From NCBI GenBank assembly GCA_910589415.1, contig OU342633.1, forward strand, positions 13,678,858-13,742,857: 64,000 nucleotides of DNA. Reading direction: 5' to 3'. This document shows, in pieces, positions 1 through 9,666 of this stretch. The translations under genes and the position numbers were made by a program. Below the pieces are notes generated by a model. It was not told the DNA's origin, did no database searches, and worked only from the letters and a program-made list of their open reading frames with translations. Position 1 is the first letter of the stretch, and the number at the start of each line of letters is the position of its first letter. Origin of the DNA: Malachius bipustulatus (Eukaryota > Arthropoda > Insecta > Coleoptera > Melyridae).

Positions 1-137
1 TCTAATAAAGGTGTCATTGAGATCTTTGCAAAAATAATTAAATTGGAAAACTAGATGAAGATTCAGAACAATTAAAACATTAAAATTTATAATTATTGAT
101 GTTCGTCAGTGTGAAAAATTGTTGGTAGAGTTTTGTA

Positions 138-485
138 TTATAAGGGTGTGAAGTTGAATAAAGGGTTGGTCTGTTGGTTTAAACATAAGGTATTTTGTGT
201 CTGTAGTGTCCTGTCTATTTCAAAGATTTCGAATAGGTTCAGAAGAAGTCCTCTATTGGTGGTATGTTTAAGAATGGTACTGTCTCTGTCCTGGTCAAAA
301 GTATGATTATTATATGATGAATGGTGTCCAAAAACCGAATGCTCGGGTCTGTTAATGTGCTCTCTTATTCTAGTGCTGAGCTTGCGACAGGTCTGACCTA
401 TGTAAACTGCGTTGCAATCCGAACACTTCAGTCTATAGACACCACTCATATCGAGTTTGGAAAGATGGTCTTTGTTCTGTACCAA
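138..485 (-). pseudogene. GIY-YIG endonuclease domain of the Penelope-like element
   Basis: Residues about 15-50 read GVYRLKCSDCNAVYIGQT followed by TRIREH. This is the GIY-YIG nuclease signature with its conserved arginine, in the Penelope version with the CxxC insert between the GVY and YIG halves. The domain makes the nick used for target-primed reverse transcription. The C-terminal tail ends in a FTPL-like motif seen at the ends of many Penelope proteins. The frame is open for 115 codons but separated from the RT by frame breaks. Confidence 0.85.
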
Positions 486-690
486 TGACTGTGCTAAAGT
501 ATTGGTGGGACTGAAAGAAATATGTGAATTGGTATGGTTCTGAATAATTTAACTGTGAATATTTAAATAACTGTGAAGAAATGGGACCTATGTAAGGAAT
601 AGAATAGTATCTAAGGGTAGTGTCAGTAGTGAGTTTATTAGTAGGTAATGTAAGACGATGTAATGAGGTTGTTTGTAATGTATTTTTTAT

Positions 691-1230
691 TTAAAATTTA
701 TTGTCTATTATTTTGGAGTCGTAACCGTTGTTTGAAGCTATGGAGCGTAGTATGTCTAGTTCTTTGTTACAGTTAAATTGTGACATCGGAACGTTGTTAA
801 GTCTATGAATGTGACTTCTGAATGAGGAGAGTTTGTATTGAAAGGGGTGGTTGGAATTGTAACGGATAGCGTGGTCTGTTTGAGTGGGTTTTCTGTAAAT
901 ACTAAATTCGATATTTTCATTATTGTGAGAGAGGGTGAGGTCGAGAAAATGAATGGATTTGTTGTTCTCTATTTCTATAGTGAATTTGATGTTGTTATGG
1001 AGTGAATTTAAAAAATCTAGTACTTCAAGGGCCGTGTCTTCATTGCCCTCTATTATTGCAAAACAATCATCGACATATCTAGACCAATGGCTAACTTTAT
1101 TGAAAAGAGGTGATTCGCTGAATTTGATTTCGAGGCTGTCCATGAAAAACTCGGTTAAAAGTGGAGATAAACTGCTGCCCATGGCTAGGCCATCGTTTTG
1201 TGTCCAGAAACTATTGTTAAATTGAAAAAA
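691..1230 (-). pseudogene. Penelope-like reverse transcriptase core
   Basis: The reading frame enters from about 1230 with NDGLAMGSSLSPLLTEFF, the RT motif B region of Penelope-like elements, followed by RYVDDCF, the motif C catalytic box with its two aspartates, and then the HFLDLTLS-type segment of the thumb boundary. The open segment is about 180 codons, against some 700-800 for a complete Penelope protein. The methionine at 1182 is internal to the RT and is not a real start. The C-terminal endonuclease follows at 138-485 after about 200 bp of broken sequence. Confidence 0.85.
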
Positions 1231-1309
1231 GTTTTGTTTTAAAGAATATCTTAGTAATGAAATTATGTCTGTTGTGTCTTCTATTGAAATGTGATCTTCT
1301 AAATGATTG

Positions 1310-1905
1310 TAATTATGTCAACTGTATAGTCAATTGGTACAGAGGTGAACAAATTAGTGACGTCGTAGGATACCATAATCTGACCGTTTGTGAGTTTATG
1401 ACTAGAGACTCTATTTATAAATTCATTGTAATTTTTGACTGAAAACTTTGGGGTAAAGTTGGTTAAATTTTTAATAATATTTTTGAGAAAAATGTGGAGG
1501 TTGGAACCTGGTGTGCCTATTTGTGATACAACTGGTCTTATTGGTGTGTTGGGTTTGTGGATTTTGGGTAATGCATATAATCTAGGGGCGTGAAAGTTAG
1601 TAGGTATAATATAAATTAAAACGCTCCGTATTTATGTAGGGTTTGTTCGAGGGTTTGGTTAGTTTTTTGAGGTTATTGTAATATTTATTGGTGGGATTGT
1701 GATCTAACTGTGAAAAATTTCCTTCATTAATGAAGTCAATAACTTTAGAAATATATGTGGACCTGTCCATGATTACGGTACAATTACCTTTGTCGGCTTT
1801 GGTTATGATTAGTTGGTTTTGATCTATTTTCTTTTGATTTTGTTGTGTAGGTGTATGTAATTAAAAAGTGCGTTGCTACATCTGTTTCTGATCGTTTGTT
1901 TAGTG
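1310..1905 (-). pseudogene. Penelope RT N-terminal region, broken
   Basis: Minus-strand reading gives a KADKGNC-type segment near 1800 and, near 1360, YDVTNLFTSVP, the RT motif A with its catalytic aspartate in the form usual for Penelope-like enzymes. The pieces lie in different frames with stops between them. This is the upstream part of the RT at 691-1230. It is not expressible as it stands. Confidence 0.7.
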
Positions 1906-2097
1906 TTTCTGTCTGTGTCACTTTTCTCGATAATAAGGTCTGTGTGTAATGAAAGGTGTTGTACGTCTTTATACTTATAATTGAAAACAGAATATTTGAG
2001 ACCCTTGTCTAGTAAGACTTACTCTTACGCCAAAGCGGTGTCTCACAGGCACGGAAGACATAAATGCATCATTGGGAGGTTATGCAATATTTATGTG

Positions 2098-2442
2098 TTA
2101 TGGTTTGTCCTTTGTTTGAAAAGAACACTTCTGGCAATTGAACATTTTTTGATTTTTCTCATGTTGATAATTGTTATGTGGGATCAAATTGAATTTATTC
2201 CTTGTTTTGTAACCACAATGGTGACACTTGTGCATCTTTGGCATGACGAAGTTTATAATGCACAACGAAAGAACTTTTCCATTTTGTTTTAAATGCACAT
2301 TCAATAGGGTCGAAGCACCGTTTTTGGACACCTTAAGAGAAAATTGTACTTTAACATACTTTGTTCTCTCTTCTTTTTTTTCTGAATTCTGGTAATTTTT
2401 CAAGGTTAGAAAGCCACTACTAGCAAGAAAATCGAGCTCCAA
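2098..2442 (-). pseudogene. C2H2 zinc-finger fragment
   Basis: The C-terminal third contains one C2H2 finger of the form CxxC-x12-H-x4-H and the first half of a second (CQKCSFQTK), of the type found in multi-finger insect proteins. The N-terminal part is lysine-rich and not recognisable. The frame stops inside the second finger, so this is a fragment of a larger zinc-finger gene. No splice structure could be assigned. It may be a gene piece carried or stranded by neighbouring transposons. Confidence 0.5.
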
Positions 2443-3154
2443 ACCTCTATTAATAATTCTACTAAATTTTAGTGACTATTAGTGCTAGTAGTAACTAAAT
2501 GTCAACTATGCATTGCAACTTCGGTAGTAGTGAGAAAGTGGCTACTTTCTGACCACTAAACTGACTATGCATACGGCTGAATGGTATTATTGTGGAGTGA
2601 GAATGTAACTCCTCCCGTCTTTGAGACAAGCTTAACGTCATATTGGTAAGCTGCAATTTATAATTTTCCTTGATTAGTCATTTTATTAATAAAATATAAT
2701 AAATAATTAATAGGTAAGTAAAGGATATTTTGATTATTACCCCAACAATTTAATTATAACAGATTAAATAGATTATCAATACAATAATCACTACATATAT
2801 TATTATTGTCCACACACTAATATTAAACGTAAAATGATTGCTGGAATAGCATTTCTTCTAGGCTCTAGTCCTTTGAAAAACAAAGTTCCCCACGCAAAAG
2901 TATGACGCAGCTACCAGGTCACAGGTACCGTCGCCATTGTTAAAACTACCCTACCTCCCACTCCTTCCACCGCCAAATCGGAGGAAGGCCTAACGCCGGT
3001 ATCTGTCACCTGGCAGTGCCATCTGTCAGCTGCCATCCGCCATACGCCAATTTCTCCTGTCTTGCGCCTTCTTAAGCCTCACCTCCTGTATACAACCAGG
3101 CCTACACCAGCGATGTATGCCTGGCTGCCTACCGTTGTCGCCTCGTTGGTGTAA
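2443..3154. other. No gene seen
   Basis: AT-rich to about 2860, then a GC-richer stretch (2890-3150) with repeated GCCATC and CACCTCC-like words that lies immediately beyond the truncated env remnant. It could be LTR or another element's sequence, but I could find no partner copy in the window. Confidence 0.4.
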
Positions 3155-4660
3155 CACTAAAATTTTTATAAAATTTTTATGAAAGTTCACTGGGGTGCTC
3201 GGAATTTTGTCCACTTTTTGATTTTGCAGGTCCAATGAATTTTGAGTGTTTAATTCGTCGAAGTTTGGAGAATTCAATGTAATAGGTTTGAATTGATCGT
3301 GCTTCTTGGGGCTTGAAGTTCTTCGAATTTTACTTGAATGTACTTGAATTCTGTCTTCGGGTTATTGAAACTTCGTACTTCTCGATTCTTAAAGTGCAGT
3401 ACACAATAAGGGTTAAGTTCAAGAATGTATGTTCCCTTTAATAATATATTTTCTTTGTTGTATCCACACTGTTGTAGGGCGATTGTTTCTTCAGGAATTA
3501 ACAGCATCCATTGATGACCTTCTAATTTTTTGAGTCTGATGTTCATTATTTCAATTGGAAAAGGATGACAATTTGATGTACTTCTTGTGAATTTCAACAT
3601 TTGGACTTCGCAGGGGACGTCTCCTTGAATTTTCAGCGGATTGTTTTCTTTACACAAGAATTCTCTGGGTATGACCTCTTGACATCGTGAGTTCGAGTAT
3701 ACGTAGTTGCGCTCGTTTAGGATCAAATATTTGGAATGTGGGAGTAAAGTGGTTAAATGGTTAAATCCATTTTCGGAGGGTGTTGGCAAAGGGTCAAGGG
3801 ATAGTAATTTTAATTGTTCCGTTCGACTAATGGGATTTCGACCACGAAAACTATTTGATTTCCCTTGCCATAGCCGTTGATTTCCATTATTCTCTCAAAA
3901 TTGAAGATTTTATTTAGCCTAGGTTCAAATGGTAATTTATTATTGTTTAGTTGTTTAGCTATTGGTATAATTTCTTGTAACAATTCTCTAGGATCTACGA
4001 TGGAATTGTGAGAATCAAGGATGTTATATATTATTTGAATTTCAGACATAATCTGATTCGCAAGTGTGTGTATTTGAAAATAGTAGTGCGTACTAATATT
4101 CTCATTTTTTTTTAATCCGTGATTCTAGGATCAACTAATTATGTCCTAGTGATCTTCCTGTTTCTAAGAATTTCTCAATAGCATTTGTAAGAGAGTCTGA
4201 TAGGGTAGTTATAGCTCTGTCATATTTTTCAGCGTCTTCTCGGTCTTAATTACCTGTTAATGAATTTATAACAGTTCCCAAACCTTCGATTAAACCTCTT
4301 TTACTTCTTTTATTAATCATTGGATTAAGTTGATTAATTTGTATGGTTACTTTATTTTCTAATGTTGTTATTAGATGGCATGAATTATGAAATTCTCATT
4401 TATATTGATGGACCTTTTCTAATGCTGTTTCAAATTAATTGAAATTATTTTGAAGAGCTTTAAACTCAATTACTATCTCTGATATGTCGTAGATTTGTAT
4501 AAACGACCAGTAGTAGTCGATGGTGTTTTGTGCATTGCCAAGTTTTAAGGGTAATACCTAGTCCTGAATTATCATTAAGTTTGTGGAATTTTGGGGACAT
4601 TAATTCCACGCTAATGCTGGTGGTGAATCTGTAACAAGAGGGGTTTTGAGTTCTTTCATG
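3155..4660 (-). pseudogene. Errantivirus-type env glycoprotein remnant
   Basis: A minus-strand series of frame-shifted pieces (about 4660-4070, 4049-3810, 3789-3274, 3277-3155) lies directly downstream of a gypsy integrase tail. It shows features of insect errantivirus (Ty3/mdg4-type) envelope proteins, which belong to the baculovirus-F-like class: a basic RSKR site at about 4290 followed by a glycine-rich fusion-peptide-like segment, several cysteines in the middle, and an STPVNFHK-like membrane-proximal motif near 3195. The transmembrane anchor is missing, and the frame runs into unrelated sequence near 3155. At least three frame breaks and several stops make it a dead fossil. Confidence 0.7.
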
Positions 4661-4687
4661 TGAATAACCTCTTCTTTGTTATTTGAT

Positions 4688-4969
4688 TTATTTTTTACTT
4701 TTATTATTGTTTTCCAATATTTCGATAACCTTGTAAGGGCCTAAAAATTTGTTTTCCTTTTGATTTCTCTGCACATTGGTCTTGTAAACAGTTTGGTTTA
4801 CTTTAAATTGATATTGATTTGGACTTTGAGTATTACGTTTGTCTAAGATTTTTAATTTACTGCTTTCTAAATTTTTTTCGATCATTGAATAGAGATGTTT
4901 TAGTTTTTCTCTATAATTTGCAATGTATTCGCTGTAAAACTTCGTATCTATAAAGAAGACAGAAGGCAA
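4688..4969 (-). pseudogene. Ty3/gypsy integrase C-terminal tail
   Basis: About 93 codons ending just before the env remnant. The segment KFLGPYKVIEIL is the GPY/F module that closes many Ty3/gypsy integrases, and the basic upstream part fits the integrase C-terminal domain. Upstream coding sequence is cut off inside the perfect inverted repeat at 4955-5034. There is no genuine start codon here. The pol-then-env order matches an env-bearing (errantivirus-like) element. Confidence 0.75.
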
Positions 4970-5034
4970 GTATACTCAATGATTAATTCATAAAAGAGTG
5001 AATTAATCATTGAGTATACTTGCCTTCTGTCTTC
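4955..5034. repeat. Perfect 36-bp inverted repeat with 8-nt spacer
   Basis: The arm 4955-4990 is exactly reverse-complementary to 4999-5034, with spacer 4991-4998. The left arm is integrase coding sequence, so the right arm is an inverted duplicate of element sequence at the breakpoint. This fits a snap-back or strand-switch repair event, not an element terminus. Confidence 0.95.
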
Positions 5035-5223
5035 TTCATTATTCGATTGTCATCGACCGGCTTTGGTAGTGTCTGGAACTGCAATTAACTTAGAGTGAAC
5101 TCACGGTTAGTTCTTTGAACTGACCGCTAGATGTCGCTCTATTTACACCACACGGAGATCCGTGTTAATTCTTGGCTTAAGAGGGCCCAACTTCCGTCCA
5201 TCCGACAGCATCCTCCAGACACT

Positions 5224-5283
5224 CCAGATGCAGCATACTGATGAGTTCCAGTAGAACGAAACACGTGTCTATGCTTGATTTGG
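5224..5283 (+). ncRNA. Type I hammerhead ribozyme
   Basis: The conserved core is complete. CTGATGA lies at 5238-5244. Stem II is GTTC/GAAC (5245-5248 with 5254-5257) closed by a 5-nt loop. GAA lies at 5258-5260. Stem III is the self-complementary ACAC/GTGT (5261-5268), and the cleavage-site C is 5269. Stem I pairs GCATA (5233-5237) with TATGC (5270-5274), then an internal loop, then CCAGA (5224-5228) with TTTGG (5279-5283, one wobble). A minimal palindromic stem III is typical of hammerheads in Penelope-like elements and retrozymes, thought to work as dimers. No Penelope coding sequence on this strand is adjacent, so it probably marks an orphan Penelope-type terminal repeat or retrozyme-like unit. 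Confidence 0.88.
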
Positions 5284-6411
5284 TACTCTGGAAGGCTCTG
5301 CTATTGGATATTGGAAGCTCCTCTCGATTGGAGTTTCGGGCACTGCCAGCATGACAACTGTTATGAGCGATGGAGTAATTCTCCGAACCCATACCTAACA
5401 GGCTAGTAATTGCACTCTATGTGCTTTATACTCATTGACCTGCAATTCACTTTTTATGAGTTGTATCTATAAGTTGTGAGGGATTTCGTGATTCTGTGTA
5501 GAGATGTGTCGGTCTGCTCTTTCGTAGGAGCAGTCGCAACCTGCTCCTGCTCCATTAAAAGAACAGTGACAAATAGCAGCTCCGGTTGCTCCGATCTATC
5601 TTGTGGTGAAACTAAAACTAAACTGAGCAGCAGCAGCAACACAGCGGCGACGATGACACTGCACCGTGGCTAGGTTGCGATGTTAGTTGCATGTAGCATG
5701 TCACACATATTACTGTTAACTGTGATAAAGTTGGTCTTACTTAAAACACACTAAAAACGATCCCGCATGAGCTGCGTTTTGTATTAGCATATTGAAAGGA
5801 AAGAGGTAAAATATTTTAAAAAATAAAAAAATGCATCTGTAGAAAAAATATAATAAATAAAAACTTTACTCTTATTACACTAAAAAATCACAGAAAAACG
5901 TAATCATAATTCTCTAAAATAAAATAAAAAAATAAATGTATAGTTCAATCACAGAATAAAATGAATAAAATACACATGAAATATTAAGTATAACAATATA
6001 GTCCAATAAAGTCTAAAAAGTCATACGTATCGATTAAGAATACACATCCTTTTGATAGTTCGATTTATTTTGTTTCATATACGTGGTTTTTATAGTAACC
6101 GTCCAGTTTGTCTAAACACTCCATCCCGCATAAATAAGTATACGTCAACATTGGTTTTGAATGAGAATTAAATGCACAACACAAAGGATAGAATGTCATT
6201 ACGTGAATAAATTTTATGTAGTTGTCAGTGGCTCTCAAACTGACGTAAGCGGTTCAATTAATTTTTTGAATGATTCCTTCAATAATAATTACGCTCGTTC
6301 ACAACTAGACAATTAACTGTTTGACATTTTCTGGTGAAATTAAAAATTTTAATTCGGACGGTTAGTAAGACGTCACATCTGACTTTTTAAAGTTAATCCT
6401 ACTATAGTTAC
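5284..6411. other. No gene seen
   Basis: 5284-5440 is probably the rest of the hammerhead-bearing repeat. There is a short CAG-rich run near 5620-5640. From about 5750 the sequence is very AT-rich, with no convincing coding potential. Confidence 0.5.
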
Positions 6412-6690
6412 TTATTATACAAGGGAAAAAAGTGATAGATTTTAGCCCGAGATGTGGTTTCGTCCCCGATGCGTTAGCGGAGGGGACAAACACATCGAGA
6501 GCTAAAATCGCACTTTTTTCTCGTGTGTAATATACAATTTTTTTCTGCGAGAAGAAATATCAGTGTTAGAATGTCGAAAAACGTAGTTAGATAACTGAAA
6601 ATTATGTCGGAAAATGATTTATGTTAAACTTGGATTTTCAAACTGTCTTTTATCGTAATTGACGTTGCCTGGAAACGAAATATTAAAAAT
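6412..6690 (+). repeat. Dispersed repeat with internal hairpin (copy 1)
   Basis: About 275 bp that reappears inverted at 37655-37925. Near its outer end an imperfect palindrome spans about 6436-6515, with arms of about 28 nt starting GATTTTAGC and ending GCTAAAATC. In this copy the repeat is followed by a broken recombinase-like ORF at 6763, so it may be the 5' flank or a recombination site of that element. The other copy lacks the ORF. Confidence 0.75.
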
Positions 6691-6762
6691 CCTTATAATG
6701 TCAATTTAATTATTCATTCATGACAGTTTATTTCGCAATTAGGTACATATAAAGTTTTAGAT

Positions 6763-7045
6763 GGATGAGTTTGATTGTTCAATGGATAATAATAGTGATT
6801 GTTATGAAAAATCATTTTCACTTACACCTCCAGAACTAATAAAATTAGCAGAAGAGGCATCGGCGAAATTACTACCAAGTTAATCACAAAAAGTTTATGA
6901 AAACGCGTATTCAAGACTAATGCAATGGAATGCCAAAAAAAAAATCCAGCTCTTTCTCTGAGACAGTGTTATTGGCGTATTTTAATTAAAAACGATTTAA
7001 TTACGTAAACGTCATATTAATGTAATTAAAATTTTAGATAGTTTT
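6763..7045 (+). pseudogene. N-terminal piece of a tyrosine-recombinase-like protein, broken
   Basis: From an ATG at 6763 the frame reads about 40 residues to an in-frame stop at a LLPS-SQ position. It then resumes as KVYENAYSRLMQWN and, after a slip in the run of A, FSETVLLAYF. This pattern resembles the N-terminal core-binding region of intron-containing tyrosine-recombinase-like proteins common in arthropod genomes (Crypton-like or KIAA1958-like). No catalytic domain is present, because sequence is cut by the foldback element starting at 7061. The family assignment rests on recall of its N-terminal pattern only. Confidence 0.5.
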
Positions 7046-7060
7046 GCAAAGATTCTTGTA

Positions 7061-8070
7061 ATAGTTAGGGCCGCGGTGAAAAAAGTGCGTTGCAACTCCC
7101 AAACGGATGAAAAGCACGGTTTTGTATAGTTCGAGTGTCGTTCTCGAAATCCGTGTTGTCGAGTAGGGGTCTGGCGTTCGGCGTTGGGCGGCTATAGTAT
7201 TTTTTCCGAATTTTGCCCAGCGGTTCCAAAAATTATTTCCCAAACGGATGAAAATTACTAGAGGGCATCTACGCAAACCCCCAATTACCGGAAAAATATT
7301 TTCATCCGATTTTATCCTTGCCGTAGCCTGCAGTACAATTAAATTGACCCAGACTCCAAAATGAAAAAGCCGCATGCATGCAACCGGACTTATATGAATG
7401 ATTATTATTTATGTTATTAGAAAAAAAAGTTTTCATCCAAAATGCGCCTGGCAAAATTATGCTTTCAGATCCTGCAGTTTCCCGTATTAATGAATATATC
7501 GGAGCATTATTATGGATGATCTGGACTTGACCGCAACAAATTTGGATGAAAATAATTTTTCGATGTTCTGTAGGTATCAAAGAACCTGTGGGCAAATTTT
7601 CATCCATTTTGGAATTACTTTATCAAATTTGGCCCATTTAAATTTTGGAAAATTGTTACAAAGCCATCGCGATACATAGAGCAAAAAAAATTTTTTTACA
7701 TATTCTCAGACACGAACTATATCTCCCTGCCAAATTTCAAGTTCAAATGAGGAAATTTCCCCCCCCCCCCTTTTTTTCAATTTTTTTTAGAGCTTCTGGA
7801 AGAGCTCTTTGCAAATATCAAATCGGATGAAAATATTTTTCCGGTAATTGGGGGTTTGCGTAGATGCCCTCCAGTAATTTTCATCCGTTTGGGAAATAAT
7901 TTTTGGAACCGCTGGGCAAAATTCGGAAAAAATACTATAGCCGCCCAACGCCGAACGCCAGACCCCTACTCGACAACACGGATTTCGAGAACGACACTCG
8001 AACTATACAAAACCGTGCTTTTCATCCGTTTGGGAGTTGCAAGGCATTTTTGTCACCGCGGGCCTAACTA
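7061..8070. mobile_element. Foldback-type element with about 250-bp inverted repeats
   Basis: The arms at about 7062-7312 and 7821-8070 are nearly perfect inverted copies beginning TAGTTAGG and ending CCTAACTA, with TAA on both outer sides as a possible 3-bp target duplication. The words CATCCG and CGGATGAAAA recur about nine times through the element, some about 140-147 bp apart. No transposase is encoded, and the open frames in the arms are mirror images. A TAA duplication would fit a PIF/Harbinger-mobilised foldback, but that is inference. Confidence 0.85.
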
Positions 8071-8078
8071 TAAGGTCT

Positions 8079-8152
8079 CAATGAGTGAATTTATTAATAT
8101 GGATAGTAATTGTTATGAAAATTCCCTTAATAATTGTCATTTGGATAATAAG
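8079..8152 (+). pseudogene. Second first-exon-like start of the recombinase-like gene
   Basis: An ATG at 8079 opens MSEFINMDSNCYENSLNN, which resembles the start at 6763 (MDEFDCSMDNNSDCYE). The frame reaches AAG followed by GTAACT, a plausible splice donor at 8153. No downstream exon was found before the hAT remnant at 8480. It looks like an orphan first exon of a related copy. Confidence 0.35.
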
Positions 8153-8479
8153 GTAACTTTCCTTTACGTATATTTGATATAAATTTAATGATATCTGAGT
8201 GTTAATAGTAGCTATACCTAAGCCGCCATTTCGGGGAAATAAGTACTCATTTATTTCCCTGCTAATTCATTTATTTCCCCGATAAGATGCAGCTCATAAT
8301 AATGAGGCATTTTTCTACCTTTTAACGGGGAAAAAAGGTCACACTTTTCGCCCGTCGCAGAAAAAAATAAAATTATATCTCTTATACGTAAAATAAATAC
8401 TAATCAATTTGTTATCTACAATTTTTTGAATTAGCTTTAAATTCTACATAAATAATAAAAAATCATTGTACTTATATTA

Positions 8480-9580
8480 TTAGCAATATTGTCTCTTCAC
8501 GTTCAACGTTAATAGCTGATTAACTTTGTTAGGTTTCAATCTTGTACGCCGTTCGGATAAAGTATTACCTGCTTTCGAGAACAGCCTCTCGCAGGGGACG
8601 GATGTTGCTATTGCGCAGCACCTTTCTTGTACTATGGTTTTCAAAAAGGGATAATTGTAATCATAATTTCGCCACCACGCCAATGGATCTTCTTTTCTAT
8701 CTAACAATCCAACTTCCACATATCTTTGTACTTCAATAATGGCCCTCGAAGACGAGGTGCCCTGAGGGTTATGTGATGTGGCTTTCACATTATGTGAACT
8801 CCAAATGGAAAATTCATCATCCTTCTCAGCTGAATTTAAATTAGCCTCACTTTGTCTTCTTTCAGGATCACTTTTAGAAATTAATTCTCTGACCACATTT
8901 ATGATTTTTTTTCATCGTGTCTGCTGCAACAGGGTCTTGAAAACCTATGTTTTAAAGCGGGGGTCCAGGAATGTGCATATTATGCCAAGCGTATTGCTGT
9001 GTTCAATGTTACTAAATCGAGTAATTAGGCCACTTTGTAGGGTCCTGAGAACTTCCCCAGTCTTAACATGAAGCTCTAAAGTTTCACTCATTCTTTGGCA
9101 TACGTTTTCCAAGCCCATTGTTAGAGGTATTACAAGAGATGCGATCATGTACTTCTCCCCGCTTATTTCCTTTGTAGCCTGTTCGAATGGCCTTAAAATT
9201 TTGGTCAACTGTTTCACTATTTTCCAATATTCAGTTGAAAGCACTGGTAAGTGATTTGCATCTAAAAGTGCCAAAGTAGCCAATATTGCATCTTCTAATT
9301 CCACAAACCGTTCAAACATTTAAAAAGAAGAGTTCCAACGTGTAGCTACATCTTGCAACAACTTTTTTTGGTGTTGCTACCTCCGAGTTTATTTTATGTA
9401 AGTCTAATTTTATCATTGCATGACTACTTCTTTTAAAGTCTCCAACAATTGCTTTGACTTTTTTAATTATATCGTCTACATTTTTGAGCGCATCCTGAAC
9501 AATAAGATTTAAAGTGTGGGCGTAGCAGCCAAAATGTTTTCATTTCAAATCAGAAATGAAATCCCACTATTTCTACGTCA
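8480..9580 (-). pseudogene. hAT-family transposase, C-terminal half, frameshifted
   Basis: Two open pieces, 9319-8945 and 8896-8480, plus a shifted piece up to about 9580 that reads CYAHTLNLIVQDALKNVD-like sequence. The C terminus DPLAWWRNYDYNYPFL, then CERLFSKAGNTLSERR, is the hAT C-terminal dimerisation domain of ZBED-like transposases. The RNase-H-like core with its HTLNL segment is partly present. The N-terminal BED finger is absent, and at least two frame breaks occur. There are no clear terminal repeats, so this is a non-functional relic. Confidence 0.85.
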
Positions 9581-9666
9581 AAAAACACTCAAATAGCTGC
9601 AAAGGGGTAAGCCTTGAACAGGACCAGCAGTTTTAAACCATGGATCAGGTTGAGGATTGATATCTT

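Larger units (their letters stand above)
120..1910 (-). mobile_element. Penelope-like retroelement, truncated and degenerate
   Basis: On the minus strand the order is a reverse-transcriptase N-terminal part (about 1905-1310), an RT core (1230-691) and a C-terminal GIY-YIG endonuclease (485-138). RT followed by GIY-YIG is the defining layout of Penelope-like elements. Stops and frameshifts separate the three parts, so no complete protein is encoded. The protein end (stop near 138) is followed by AT-rich sequence, and no 3' terminus could be fixed. A second, shorter Penelope 3' fragment lies at 12248-12690 in the same orientation. Confidence 0.85.

Noticed and set aside
5177..5392. Open minus-strand frame across the hammerhead (residues FVLLELISML)
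   Set aside because: It is the antisense reading of the ribozyme stems; conservation of such peptides would reflect RNA structure, not protein.
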